Source: Heteroruminococcus sp964369885 (GTDB lineage Bacteria > Bacillota > Clostridia > Oscillospirales > Ruminococcaceae). From it: 17,119 nucleotides of DNA. Shown one piece after another: positions 7,303 to 12,563 of the stretch (the first letter of the stretch is position 1; each line of letters starts with the position of its first letter). The stretch covers positions 1 through 17,119 of the forward strand of contig CAYJGQ010000042.1 in the NCBI GenBank assembly GCA_964369885.1, in the 5' to 3' direction. The notes beneath the pieces were generated by a model. The model was not told the origin of the DNA. It saw only the letters and a list, made by a program, of their open reading frames with translations, and did not search any database. The translations under genes and the position numbers were made by a program.

Positions 7303-8174
7303 GTAAGCTCACCCCCAACGGCGCTTCTTTTGGCGTCCAGTACACTCCATATTGTAACGGTAAGTATTACCACCACACCGCCTATAATGGCGTATAGGCC
7401 GGGGGCCTCGCCGTCGAATAAGAACACCCACACGGGGTTTAGCAGTGGCTCGGCGGCCGAGATTAGAAATGCCCTAAGCGGAGGGCAGTGCTTCATGGCT
7501 ATGCCATAAACTACATAGGGTATGCCAAGCTGTACTATGCCCAGCGCAAAGATTACACCTACCGACACAGGGGTGATGGTGGGGGGGAAGAAGGGTATTG
7601 CCGACACTCCAATTATGGCCGTGAATACATGCCCCAGCAGTATGCCGCTCATGCGATCATTTGGCGAGCATTCCCCCGACATTATATACATGCCCGATAC
7701 AAACAACCCTGCCAAGAGAGCCAGCAGGTTGCCAATAAGCCCCTCGGGTGAGAGCTGGTCGAGGAAAAACAGGGAGATGCCCCCCATTGTAAGGAATACC
7801 GCCACAATGTCCGAGCGGGTGAAGCGTTTGCCTAAAAATATGGCCGACAAAATTATTATGTATATAGGCGCTGTGAACTGAAGCACTATGGCATTTGCGG
7901 CGGTGGTGAGCTTGTTGGCCGCCACAAATGAGGTGGCGGTGCCGCACAGGCATATGCCCATGAGTATGGTTTTTTTGCTTAGAATAAATGGCATTTTTTT
8001 GTAAAGAAGATACACCACAACTACACTGCCGGCTATGATGCTGCGCACCCCTGCTATTACAAGGGGATTCCAGGGAACAAGTTTTATAAATAGTCCGCCA
8101 AGGCTCCAAAATACACCGCAGGCAAAAAGCAGTATCATGGAGGTTCGTTGTTGTTTTAGTGTGCTGTTTATCAT
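7299..8174 (-). CDS. EamA/DMT-superfamily transporter
   Basis: Membrane protein of 291 residues with about ten hydrophobic segments in two repeats, as in the drug/metabolite transporter superfamily. The first repeat starts FACGVFWSLGGLFIKLVPWNPLVIAGVRS, split here as residues about 17-45, with the usual small-residue/Trp pattern of helix 1; the second begins near residue 150 and ends with the PLLNPVWVFLFDGE block (about 245-258). Substrates in this family are very diverse (amino acids, nucleosides, other metabolites), so none is proposed. Its ATG at 8174 overlaps the trmN6 stop by 4 bases and its stop overlaps rsmI, so it is embedded in an RNA-methylation operon. Family assignment is good and function open. 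Confidence 0.88.
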   Translation of the reverse strand: MINSTLKQQRTSMILLFACGVFWSLGGLFIKLVPWNPLVIAGVRSIIAGSVVVVYLLYKKMPFILSKKTILMGICLCGTATSFVAANKLTTAANAIVLQFTAPIYIIILSAIFLGKRFTRSDIVAVFLTMGGISLFFLDQLSPEGLIGNLLALLAGLFVSGMYIMSGECSPNDRMSGILLGHVFTAIIGVSAIPFFPPTITPVSVGVIFALGIVQLGIPYVVYGIAMKHCPPLRAFLISAAEPLLNPVWVFLFDGEAPGLYAIIGGVVVILTVTIWSVLDAKRSAVGGELT

Positions 8175-8932
8175 TGCTTTTCTCCTGACTTGGGCGCAAT
8201 ACGCCGCTCTTTTTGATAGATTGATAACATTTCATCCGAAAAACCGCCCTCGGGATGCTCCACAATGAGGGGCGGCTCTATTACAACCGAGGGGGCACCG
8301 CCAAGGCGTGCCTCGCACAGCACAAGCCATGGGGCCGCACCTGCACGCTGATGCACAAAGCGCAGTCGTTTTGGCTCAAGCTTTGCCGCACGCAGGGCAC
8401 ACATAAGATCACACAGCCGCTCGGGGCGGTGGCAAAGGACAAAGCGGCCACCGTAACGCAGCAGTGTAGCCGCCGCATCACAGACCTGCTCAAGGGTGCA
8501 GGTTTGCTCATGTCGGGCGGCACGACGGGACTCATTTGGACTCTCAAAACCTTGGCCCGGAACAAAATATGGTGGGTTGCAGGTGACAAGATGCAGCTGC
8601 CCACGGGGGAGAACATCGGGGGGGCTGCGCAGGTCACCCAGTACCGGCACCATGCGCTGTGCAAGCTTGTTTTGCTCCACCGCCATCTCCATAAGCTCAA
8701 CCGCCGGGGGCTGAAGCTCCAAGGCCCACACCTTTTTTGGCGGCGATGCACTGCCAAGCATTAAAAGCGGTATTATACCGCATCCACTGCCCATGTCGCA
8801 GGCTTCCTCGCGGCGCTTGGCCGAGGCAAAGTGAGAAAGCAAAAAAGCATCTGTACCAAAACGGTGGGTATCGTTTATATATACTGTAAGCTCGCCCGGT
8901 AATGGCTGGGCTTCGTAGTTGCAGTTGTCCAC
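8171..8932 (-). CDS. trmN6: tRNA1(Val) (adenine37-N6)-methyltransferase, TrmN6/YabB type
   Basis: Class I SAM-dependent methyltransferase of 253 residues. The N-terminal DTHRFGTDAFLLSHF (21-35) and DMGSGCGIIPLLML (46-59, SAM-binding motif I) are followed by CNPPYF (118-123), the N6-adenine methylation signature. In bacteria this family modifies A37 of tRNA. The start is GTG at 8932, with GGGGG seven bases upstream. It is the first gene of the operon with the EamA gene and rsmI, and diverges from the phosphate transporter. A related N6-adenine methyltransferase acting on another RNA is possible, but the YabB-type context next to rsmI supports this call. Confidence 0.87.
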   Translation of the reverse strand: MDNCNYEAQPLPGELTVYINDTHRFGTDAFLLSHFASAKRREEACDMGSGCGIIPLLMLGSASPPKKVWALELQPPAVELMEMAVEQNKLAQRMVPVLGDLRSPPDVLPRGQLHLVTCNPPYFVPGQGFESPNESRRAARHEQTCTLEQVCDAAATLLRYGGRFVLCHRPERLCDLMCALRAAKLEPKRLRFVHQRAGAAPWLVLCEARLGGAPSVVIEPPLIVEHPEGGFSDEMLSIYQKERRIAPKSGEKQ

Positions 8933-8967
8933 GCAGTAACCCCCAAAAATAAAACTTTACACAACCT

Positions 8968-8995
8968 TTGACATTGTACCATGTATTTATATAAA
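8968..8995 (+). promoter_or_regulatory. Promoter of the PiT phosphate transporter gene
   Basis: TTGACA (8968-8973), a 16-base spacer and TATAAA (8990-8995). The start point would fall near 9002, which leaves the ribosome site at 9017-9023 in the leader and excludes GTG 8997 as a start codon. It overlaps the oppositely directed trmN6 promoter. Confidence 0.75.
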
Positions 8996-9001
8996 TGTGT
9001 A
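8973..9001 (-). promoter_or_regulatory. Probable extended -10 promoter of the trmN6 operon
   Basis: On the minus strand TGG-TACAAT (complement of 8973-8981) is an extended -10 box. The -35 position (complement of 8996-9001, TACACA) is poor, as is common for extended -10 promoters. It lies inside the spacer of the divergent PiT promoter, so the two should compete for polymerase. Confidence 0.5.
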
Positions 9002-9029
9002 CCCCACAAGGGGGACGGGAGGGCAAATA

Positions 9030-9965
9030 GTGGTAGTTTTACTGATATGTTCGGTGGTGGGGGTGGTGCTTGTAAACGGTTGGAGCGATGCCCCCACCGC
9101 CCTGACCACCGTGGTGTGCACAAAGGCCATGGCCTACAAGCAGGCGCTGGCAAGAGGGGCGGTTTGCAATGCGGTAGGTGCAGTGGTGGGAAGTTTGATT
9201 TTTGCAGGGGTAAGCGACAAGGTGCTTGAGCTATCCCCCAAAAACTCACCACTACTGCTTTGCTGGGTGCTTTTGGTGGTGATAATCTGGAGCGCCGCCG
9301 CCCTGCACACCGGCATACCCACCAGCGAAAGCCACGCGCTGTTGTCGGCACTTTGTGGGGCAACATTTGGTGGTGGACAGGGTGGCATAGACATAAATTT
9401 GTGGGTGGGCGTGGCCACAGGGCTACTGCTGTCGGCCGCGGCGGGTTGGGGGCTTGGCAACCTTACAACAAGATTTTTTGCAAAGCCACTACAGCGCTGG
9501 AAACCGCACAGGTTAAGGTGGCATGTTGTGGCCAACATGGATTTTTTGTCGCTACTGCACGGGGCACAGGATGGGCAAAAATTTGTTGCCATGCTACTGG
9601 CCGTTGGCCTGGGCGAAAGGATTGGCGGCAGGGTGTTGTCGGTGGCGCTTTGTGCGGTGGCTCTCTGTCTTGGAAGTTTAATGGGTGGTGGCAAAATAAT
9701 AGACAAGGTGGGGCGCAGAATGGCCCCTTTGGACATAAAGCAGGGGCTTTGCAGTGATTGGGCCACCGCAATAACCCTGTTTATATGCACCGCAATGGGG
9801 CTACCAATAAGCACCGGTACGGTGAGGGTATGCGCTATGGCAGGGGCAGGACAACGTTCGGGAAATCTTCGCGCAGGGGTGTTTATTAAAATGTGGGGTG
9901 TGTGGCTCATAACATTTCCGGTTTGCTTTGGACTTGGGTGGCTTGGAGGGATTATTTTCCTGTAA
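9030..9965 (+). CDS. pit: PiT-family inorganic phosphate transporter
   Basis: Integral membrane ion-coupled phosphate carrier, 311 residues from GTG 9030. The two inverted family motifs are visible: NGWSDAPTALTT (16-27) with GIPTSESHA (95-103) in the first half, and HGAQDGQK (177-184) with GLPISTGT (257-264) in the second. GGGAGGG at 9017-9023 lies 6 bases before GTG 9030, and the promoter's predicted start point is downstream of the alternative GTG at 8997, so the shorter form is chosen; its first helix then begins almost at residue 1. No DUF47/PhoU-like accessory gene is adjacent, although PiT genes often have one. The stop codon lies inside a TCCTGTA/TACAGGA dyad. Confident on family; the exact counter-ion is unknown. 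Confidence 0.93.
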   Translation: MVVLLICSVVGVVLVNGWSDAPTALTTVVCTKAMAYKQALARGAVCNAVGAVVGSLIFAGVSDKVLELSPKNSPLLLCWVLLVVIIWSAAALHTGIPTSESHALLSALCGATFGGGQGGIDINLWVGVATGLLLSAAAGWGLGNLTTRFFAKPLQRWKPHRLRWHVVANMDFLSLLHGAQDGQKFVAMLLAVGLGERIGGRVLSVALCAVALCLGSLMGGGKIIDKVGRRMAPLDIKQGLCSDWATAITLFICTAMGLPISTGTVRVCAMAGAGQRSGNLRAGVFIKMWGVWLITFPVCFGLGWLGGIIFL

Positions 9966-9973
9966 ATACAGGA
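9958..9973. promoter_or_regulatory. TCCTGTA-AA-TACAGGA dyad over the pit stop codon
   Basis: A 7-bp inverted repeat with a 2-base centre, too tight for an RNA hairpin but typical of a dimeric protein-binding site. The same half-sites recur at 10037-10058 with an 8-base centre. The two copies flank the lipoprotein promoter. The regulator is not known. Confidence 0.4.
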
Positions 9974-10004
9974 TTTATTTGGTATAAAAATCCATATAAT
10001 GTTG

Positions 10005-10033
10005 TTGATTATTTCATATTTAATAGGTATAAT
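10005..10033 (+). promoter_or_regulatory. Promoter of the CAP-domain lipoprotein gene
   Basis: TTGATT (10005-10010), exactly 17 bases, then TATAAT (10028-10033). The predicted start is near 10040, so the hairpin at 10037-10058 lies at or just after the start of the transcript. Confidence 0.78.
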
Positions 10034-10036
10034 ATT

Positions 10037-10058
10037 TCCTGTAACAGAAAATACAGGA
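10037..10058 (+). promoter_or_regulatory. Hairpin that can cover the ribosome site before the lipoprotein gene
   Basis: TCCTGTA (10037-10043) pairs with TACAGGA (10052-10058), leaving an 8-base loop. The second arm contains most of AGGAG (10055-10059), the only good ribosome site in this leader, so folding would hide it. As DNA the same repeat may be an operator, since the half-sites recur at 9958-9973. Confidence 0.45.
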
Positions 10059-10067
10059 GAAATGGGT

Positions 10068-10085
10068 GTGAAATTATTCCAATGA
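10068..10085 (+). CDS. Possible 5-codon minicistron overlapping the lipoprotein start
   Basis: AGGAG at 10055-10059 is 22 bases from the lipoprotein ATG, too far to serve it directly, but 8 bases from GTG 10068. From there the frame reads five codons (M-K-L-F-Q) and stops at TGA 10083-10085, which shares ATGA with the lipoprotein start. ATG 10062 in the same frame would give seven codons but lies only 2 bases from AGGAG. The arrangement suggests translational coupling; whether the peptide is made is unproven. Confidence 0.35.
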   Translation: MKLFQ

Positions 10086-10957
10086 AAAAACGCTTTTTTG
10101 TAATGCTTCTTGGCGGCTTGTTTTTGATACTTAGTCTTTTGGGCTGTCAGGAGGATGACATCACACAGGAACTTGACGATATTCAAAACGAGGTCTCATC
10201 TATGAATGGTGAGGAGATTGAGCCTACGGCCTCATCACAAAGTGAGGTGGCAGAGCAGTCCCAGAGCGTGGCAGAGCAGCAGAGCAGTGAGGCGCAGAGC
10301 AGTGAGGCGCAGGTTGCACCCTCCCAGGCCGAGTCGCAGGCCGATGCTTCACAGCCACCTGCCAACTCTCAGGTAGAGGAGAGCTCGCAACCTACTCAAA
10401 GCTCTGAGCCGACCTCACAGAGCGAAGCAGAATCACAGGCATCCGAGCCACAACAGCAAACCCAAAACGGTAGTCCTCCTGCATATCTTGGGGTGGGAGC
10501 GCCCTCGGTGGCACGAGGCGGCGAATACCTTGGAAGCGTTGAGCAGCAGGTGCTGGATGGCATAAATGCCGAGCGTGCCGCCCTTGGACTTTCGGCGGTG
10601 TCTTGGGATGACAACCTTGGTGATGCCGCGCGCATTCGCTCGTCTGAGCTGTTTGCAAACAGCTACCTTGCCCACGACCGCCCCAACGGCAACAGCTGGA
10701 ACACAGTACTTAAAAACGATGTGCCGGTAAACTACTCGGGCGCAGGCGAAATATTGGCCGCCATTGAAACACAGGGCAACGCCCATAAAATATCCGATTC
10801 AGGTTACTGGGTTGGCCAGTGGGTGGGGAGCTCGACCCACTATGCCGCCATGACAAACCCCGAATACACCCACGCAGGTGTGGGCATTGTTTATGATTAT
10901 GATGAGGATACAGGGCTGTACTACGGATATGCCACCACCCTGTTTGCCTACTGGTAA
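10082..10957 (+). CDS. Lipoprotein with Ser/Gln-rich linker and C-terminal CAP (SCP/PR1) domain
   Basis: Exported lipid-anchored protein of 291 residues. MKKRFF followed by a hydrophobic stretch and LLGC gives a lipobox with Cys22 as the lipidated residue. Residues about 40-130 form a disordered linker rich in Ser, Gln, Glu and Ala, which would hold the domain away from the membrane. Residues about 155-291 match the CAP superfamily: VLDGINAERAALGL (158-171), His198 in AHDRPNG, Glu223 in GEILA, His253 in GSSTHY, then NPEYTHAGVGIVYDYD (259-274). The His/Glu/His set is the conserved CAP cavity. YkwD-like CAP proteins are common in Clostridia, where the biochemical role is poorly defined. The ATG at 10082 is the only sensible start for the signal peptide but lacks its own ribosome site. 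It has its own promoter and terminator. Confidence 0.9.
   Translation: MKKRFFVMLLGGLFLILSLLGCQEDDITQELDDIQNEVSSMNGEEIEPTASSQSEVAEQSQSVAEQQSSEAQSSEAQVAPSQAESQADASQPPANSQVEESSQPTQSSEPTSQSEAESQASEPQQQTQNGSPPAYLGVGAPSVARGGEYLGSVEQQVLDGINAERAALGLSAVSWDDNLGDAARIRSSELFANSYLAHDRPNGNSWNTVLKNDVPVNYSGAGEILAAIETQGNAHKISDSGYWVGQWVGSSTHYAAMTNPEYTHAGVGIVYDYDEDTGLYYGYATTLFAYW
10280..10309 (+). repeat. Two tandem 15-bp repeats in the lipoprotein linker
   Basis: CAGAGCAGTGAGGCG occurs twice without a gap (10280-10294 and 10295-10309), coding QSSEA twice. Because the unit is a multiple of three, slippage would change linker length without breaking the frame. Confidence 0.85.
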
Positions 10958-11003
10958 ACCGCTCAAGTACAAAATACAGCCTTTAAGGCTGCAACAAAAA
11001 TAT

Positions 11004-11041
11004 GTGGCCGCCCTGCAAAAACCTGCAGGGCGGCCACTTTT
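11004..11041. terminator. Bidirectional terminator between the lipoprotein gene and spoIIID
   Basis: A perfect 14-bp GC-rich stem (GTGGCCGCCCTGCA at 11004-11017 with its complement at 11024-11037) and a 6-base loop. TTTT follows on the plus strand (11038-11041). On the minus strand five Ts follow after ATA (complement of 10996-11000). It can therefore stop both convergent genes. A small extra hairpin (CAGCC/GGCTG) lies just before it, near 10977-10991. Confidence 0.92.
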
Positions 11042-11049
11042 GTGGGACA

Positions 11050-11316
11050 TTAGGTGCTTTTTGCGGCAGTTATGCCGGCGTATTTTTCACGAGTGGCCAT
11101 ACCACCACGGATATGGCGCTGTGCCTTGTTTTGCTGAAGCACGGCCTGAGCCTGTTTATACAGGCTGGGGCTTATAACCCGCAAGCGCTCAGCTACGTCC
11201 TTATGTACCGTTGATTTTGAGATGCAAAAAACCTGTGCCGTCTGGCGCACGGTGGCATTGTGCTTTACAATATACTGCGCCAAAGTCACGGCCCGTTCCT
11301 CGGGCAAACCTTTCAA
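11050..11316 (-). CDS. spoIIID: Sporulation transcriptional regulator SpoIIID
   Basis: Small DNA-binding regulator that acts in the mother cell during sporulation, 88 residues as in the family. The helix-turn-helix region (about 21-45) includes VRQTAQVFCISKSTVHKDVAERL split across 23-45, and the conserved basic tail RHIRGGMATREKY is at 67-79. The start appears to be TTG at 11316, with GGGAGGGG five bases upstream; no ATG or GTG in frame fits better. An inverted repeat GGTGACC/GGTCACC lies in its leader (11336-11355), and CATATACAT on the minus strand (complement of 11367-11375) is a weak candidate for a sporulation-sigma -10 box. The gene is the main evidence that the organism makes spores. 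Confidence 0.93.
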   Translation of the reverse strand: MKGLPEERAVTLAQYIVKHNATVRQTAQVFCISKSTVHKDVAERLRVISPSLYKQAQAVLQQNKAQRHIRGGMATREKYAGITAAKST

Positions 11317-11335
11317 CCTGACCCCTCCCTGCGGC

Positions 11336-11355
11336 GGTGACCAGCTTAGGTCACC
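11336..11355. promoter_or_regulatory. Inverted repeat GGTGACC-N6-GGTCACC upstream of spoIIID
   Basis: A perfect 7-bp inverted repeat with a 6-base centre, 20 bases before the TTG start of spoIIID. It could be an RNA hairpin in the leader just before the ribosome site or a binding site for a dimeric regulator. The distances do not decide between these. Confidence 0.45.
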
Positions 11356-11365
11356 TGTCTTAGAA

Positions 11366-11470
11366 CATGTATATGCAGAGGGGGCGGGGGTTATGTTTAT
11401 AGTCGACGATGCAGGAAATATAAAGCGTATAGATCGACTTACTGCTGTGGAGAAGGTGCTAATTTATTAG
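11366..11470 (+). other. Coding-like ORF tail, possible gene remnant
   Basis: The plus frame here reads a coherent, acidic-hydrophobic end (GVMFIVDDAGNIKRIDRL, then TAVEKVLIY and TAG 11468-11470). Further upstream the same frame is simply antisense to spoIIID. It ends 5 bases from the stop of the minus-strand transporter remnant, as two convergent genes would. An inner ATG (11392) follows a G-rich stretch, so a 25-residue peptide is also possible. The family is unknown. Confidence 0.22.
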
Positions 11471-11475
11471 CAGAG

Positions 11476-11700
11476 TTACATTGTAATGCTGAAAAACGGC
11501 CAATATTTCATGAGTAGCCACACCAAAAGCGACATTATAGCTATAACAATAAGGGTAAGTTTTATGCCGTGCCTAAACATATAACTGGGGCTAAGTCCGT
11601 AGCCTACCGGTATTGCGCGTATTGAGGTTGGCATACAGTATGAGAGGTTTACACCTACGCTGGCGGCGAATAATAGCTGTTTTTCATAAAAACACAGAAG
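11476..11700 (-). pseudogene. C-terminal remnant of an SLC13/DASS-type anion symporter
   Basis: An open frame of 74 codons with no usable start, bounded by an in-frame stop just upstream (complement of 11701-11703) and its own stop at 11476-11478. The translation contains FAASVGVNLSYCMPTS, then RAIPVGYGLSPSYMFRHGIK and a final transmembrane segment (LTLIVIAIMSLLVWLLM). This is the layout of the last helices of sodium-coupled dicarboxylate/sulfate carriers, with the PTS-x-R-AIP-GYG block. The N-terminal 80-85% of such a protein (usually 400-500 residues) is missing, so the piece cannot transport. It lies between spoIIID and the glycan operon and shows that this junction has lost DNA. The family call rests on memory of the motif and is moderately sure. 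Confidence 0.6.
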
Positions 11701-11748
11701 TTAAGATGAAAATAGAGCGGTTTAGCGACATATTGCCGCCCTAAACAT

Positions 11749-11778
11749 TTGACACACAAGTGTATAGTAAGATATAAT
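11749..11778 (+). promoter_or_regulatory. Promoter of the surface-glycan operon
   Basis: TTGACA (11749-11754), an 18-base spacer and TATAAT (11773-11778): both hexamers are perfect consensus. Transcription would start near 11785 and give a leader of about 165 bases before the phosphoglycosyl transferase, including a CGCCCT/AGGGCG hairpin (11805-11821) and the 22-codon remnant ORF. It is the best promoter match in the window. Confidence 0.82.
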
Positions 11779-11812
11779 AAATAGGTATGATTTTATTCCA
11801 AATACGCCCTTG

Positions 11813-11915
11813 TATAGGGCGAAAACCGCCGAGGTGACCATGCAAAATAAACGCATATTTCTCTCCTCTCCCACCATGCATGAGCAGGAGCTTAAAGCGA
11901 GTTTATAGGGCGAAA
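11813..11915 (+). repeat. 12-bp direct repeat TATAGGGCGAAA flanking the aminotransferase remnant
   Basis: TATAGGGCGAAA occurs at 11813-11824 and 11904-11915, 91 bases apart. The second copy contains the premature stop of the remnant ORF, i.e. the point where homology to the aminotransferase is lost. A short direct repeat at such a junction fits a deletion or strand-exchange event. Confidence 0.6.
11840..11908 (+). pseudogene. N-terminal remnant (22 codons) of a PglE-type aminotransferase
   Basis: ATG 11840, preceded by GAGGTG, opens a 22-codon frame with RIFLSSPTMHEQELKAS and then TAG at 11906-11908. The pattern R-I/F-FLS-P-M-x-x-x-E-x-K is the start of DegT/DnrJ/EryC1-family UDP-4-amino-sugar aminotransferases of the PglE type, which normally run to about 380 residues. 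Everything after residue 20 or so is missing, so no enzyme is made. Its ribosome site and place behind the operon promoter are intact, so it may now act as an upstream ORF for the transferase gene that starts 43 bases later. The intact aminotransferase at 13813 is of a different (WbpE) type and begins differently. Confidence 0.55.
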
Positions 11916-11951
11916 TTTGAAAAAATAACCATGAGGAGAGTTGTGCTCAAC

Positions 11952-12563
11952 ATGTATGCAATTTATTTGAAAAAAATATTAGATTTTTTATCTGCAATTA
12001 TTGGAGTTATAGTGCTATCTCCGCTACTGATTTTTATAGTTATTGCAATAAAATTCGACTCTAAAGGGCCTGTATTTTTCAGGCAAAAGCGTGTGGGAAT
12101 AAATAAAACTTACTTTGATATATTAAAGTTTCGCACTATGAAAATTGATACCCCAAAAGATTGTCCTACCCACATGTTACAAAATCCTGAGCAGTATATA
12201 ACAAAGGTGGGGAGGTTTCTCAGGAAAACTTCGCTTGATGAACTTCCTCAAATTTTTAATATAATAAAATTTGAGATGAGCGTTGTAGGGCCACGTCCTG
12301 CACTTTGGAATCAGTTGGATCTTATTGAAGAACGTGATATATATGGGGCAAATGACGTAATGCCTGGAATTACAGGATGGGCACAAATTAATGGCCGCGA
12401 CGAGCTTGAAATTCCGGTTAAAGCAAAATTTGATGGTGAATATGTAAACCGTATGGGTTTTTGGTTTGATATAAAGTGTATTCTTCTCACGATTATTAAA
12501 GTTGTAAAACGTGATGGCGTAAAAGAAGGTGCGAGCATAAAGACAACAAAAGGAGAAGGATAA
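11952..12563 (+). CDS. PglC-type initiating phosphoglycosyl transferase (bacterial sugar transferase)
   Basis: Membrane enzyme that moves a sugar-1-phosphate from a UDP-sugar to undecaprenyl phosphate, starting a surface glycan repeat unit. From ATG 11952 it has 203 residues, the size of the small PglC class with one membrane-embedded helix (about 13-34). Motifs are FDSKGPVFFRQKRVG (35-49), ILKFRTM (57-63), the catalytic pair Asp96-Glu97 in SLDELPQIFNI (94-104), and VVGPRPAL (111-118). The frame is open from 11880 and contains ATGs at 11880 and 11931, but homology begins at MYAIYLKKILDF, and AGGAGAG (11934-11940) lies 11 bases before 11952. The gene is AT-rich compared with murD or alr. Its stop directly abuts the next gene's ATG. 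Which sugar it loads is not readable. Confidence 0.92.
   Translation: MYAIYLKKILDFLSAIIGVIVLSPLLIFIVIAIKFDSKGPVFFRQKRVGINKTYFDILKFRTMKIDTPKDCPTHMLQNPEQYITKVGRFLRKTSLDELPQIFNIIKFEMSVVGPRPALWNQLDLIEERDIYGANDVMPGITGWAQINGRDELEIPVKAKFDGEYVNRMGFWFDIKCILLTIIKVVKRDGVKEGASIKTTKGEG

Noticed and set aside
7657..8265. A 202-codon minus-strand frame over the EamA gene
   Set aside because: Out-of-frame shadow of EamA and the trmN6 end, which have overlapping starts and family motifs; Cys/His/Arg-rich composition.
8997..9029. GTG 8997 as the start of the phosphate transporter
   Set aside because: It lies before the predicted transcript start (about 9002), has no ribosome site, and adds residues lacking homology; GTG 9030 has GGGAGGG at the right distance.
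9134..10186. A 350-codon minus-strand frame opposite the phosphate transporter
   Set aside because: It is antisense to a gene with clear PiT motifs on the plus strand; its translation is Pro/Ser/Thr-rich low complexity and spans two promoters.
11222..11470. The whole 82-codon plus-strand frame as one gene
   Set aside because: The first half is antisense to spoIIID. Only the last 35 codons look coding-like, so it is reported just as a possible remnant.
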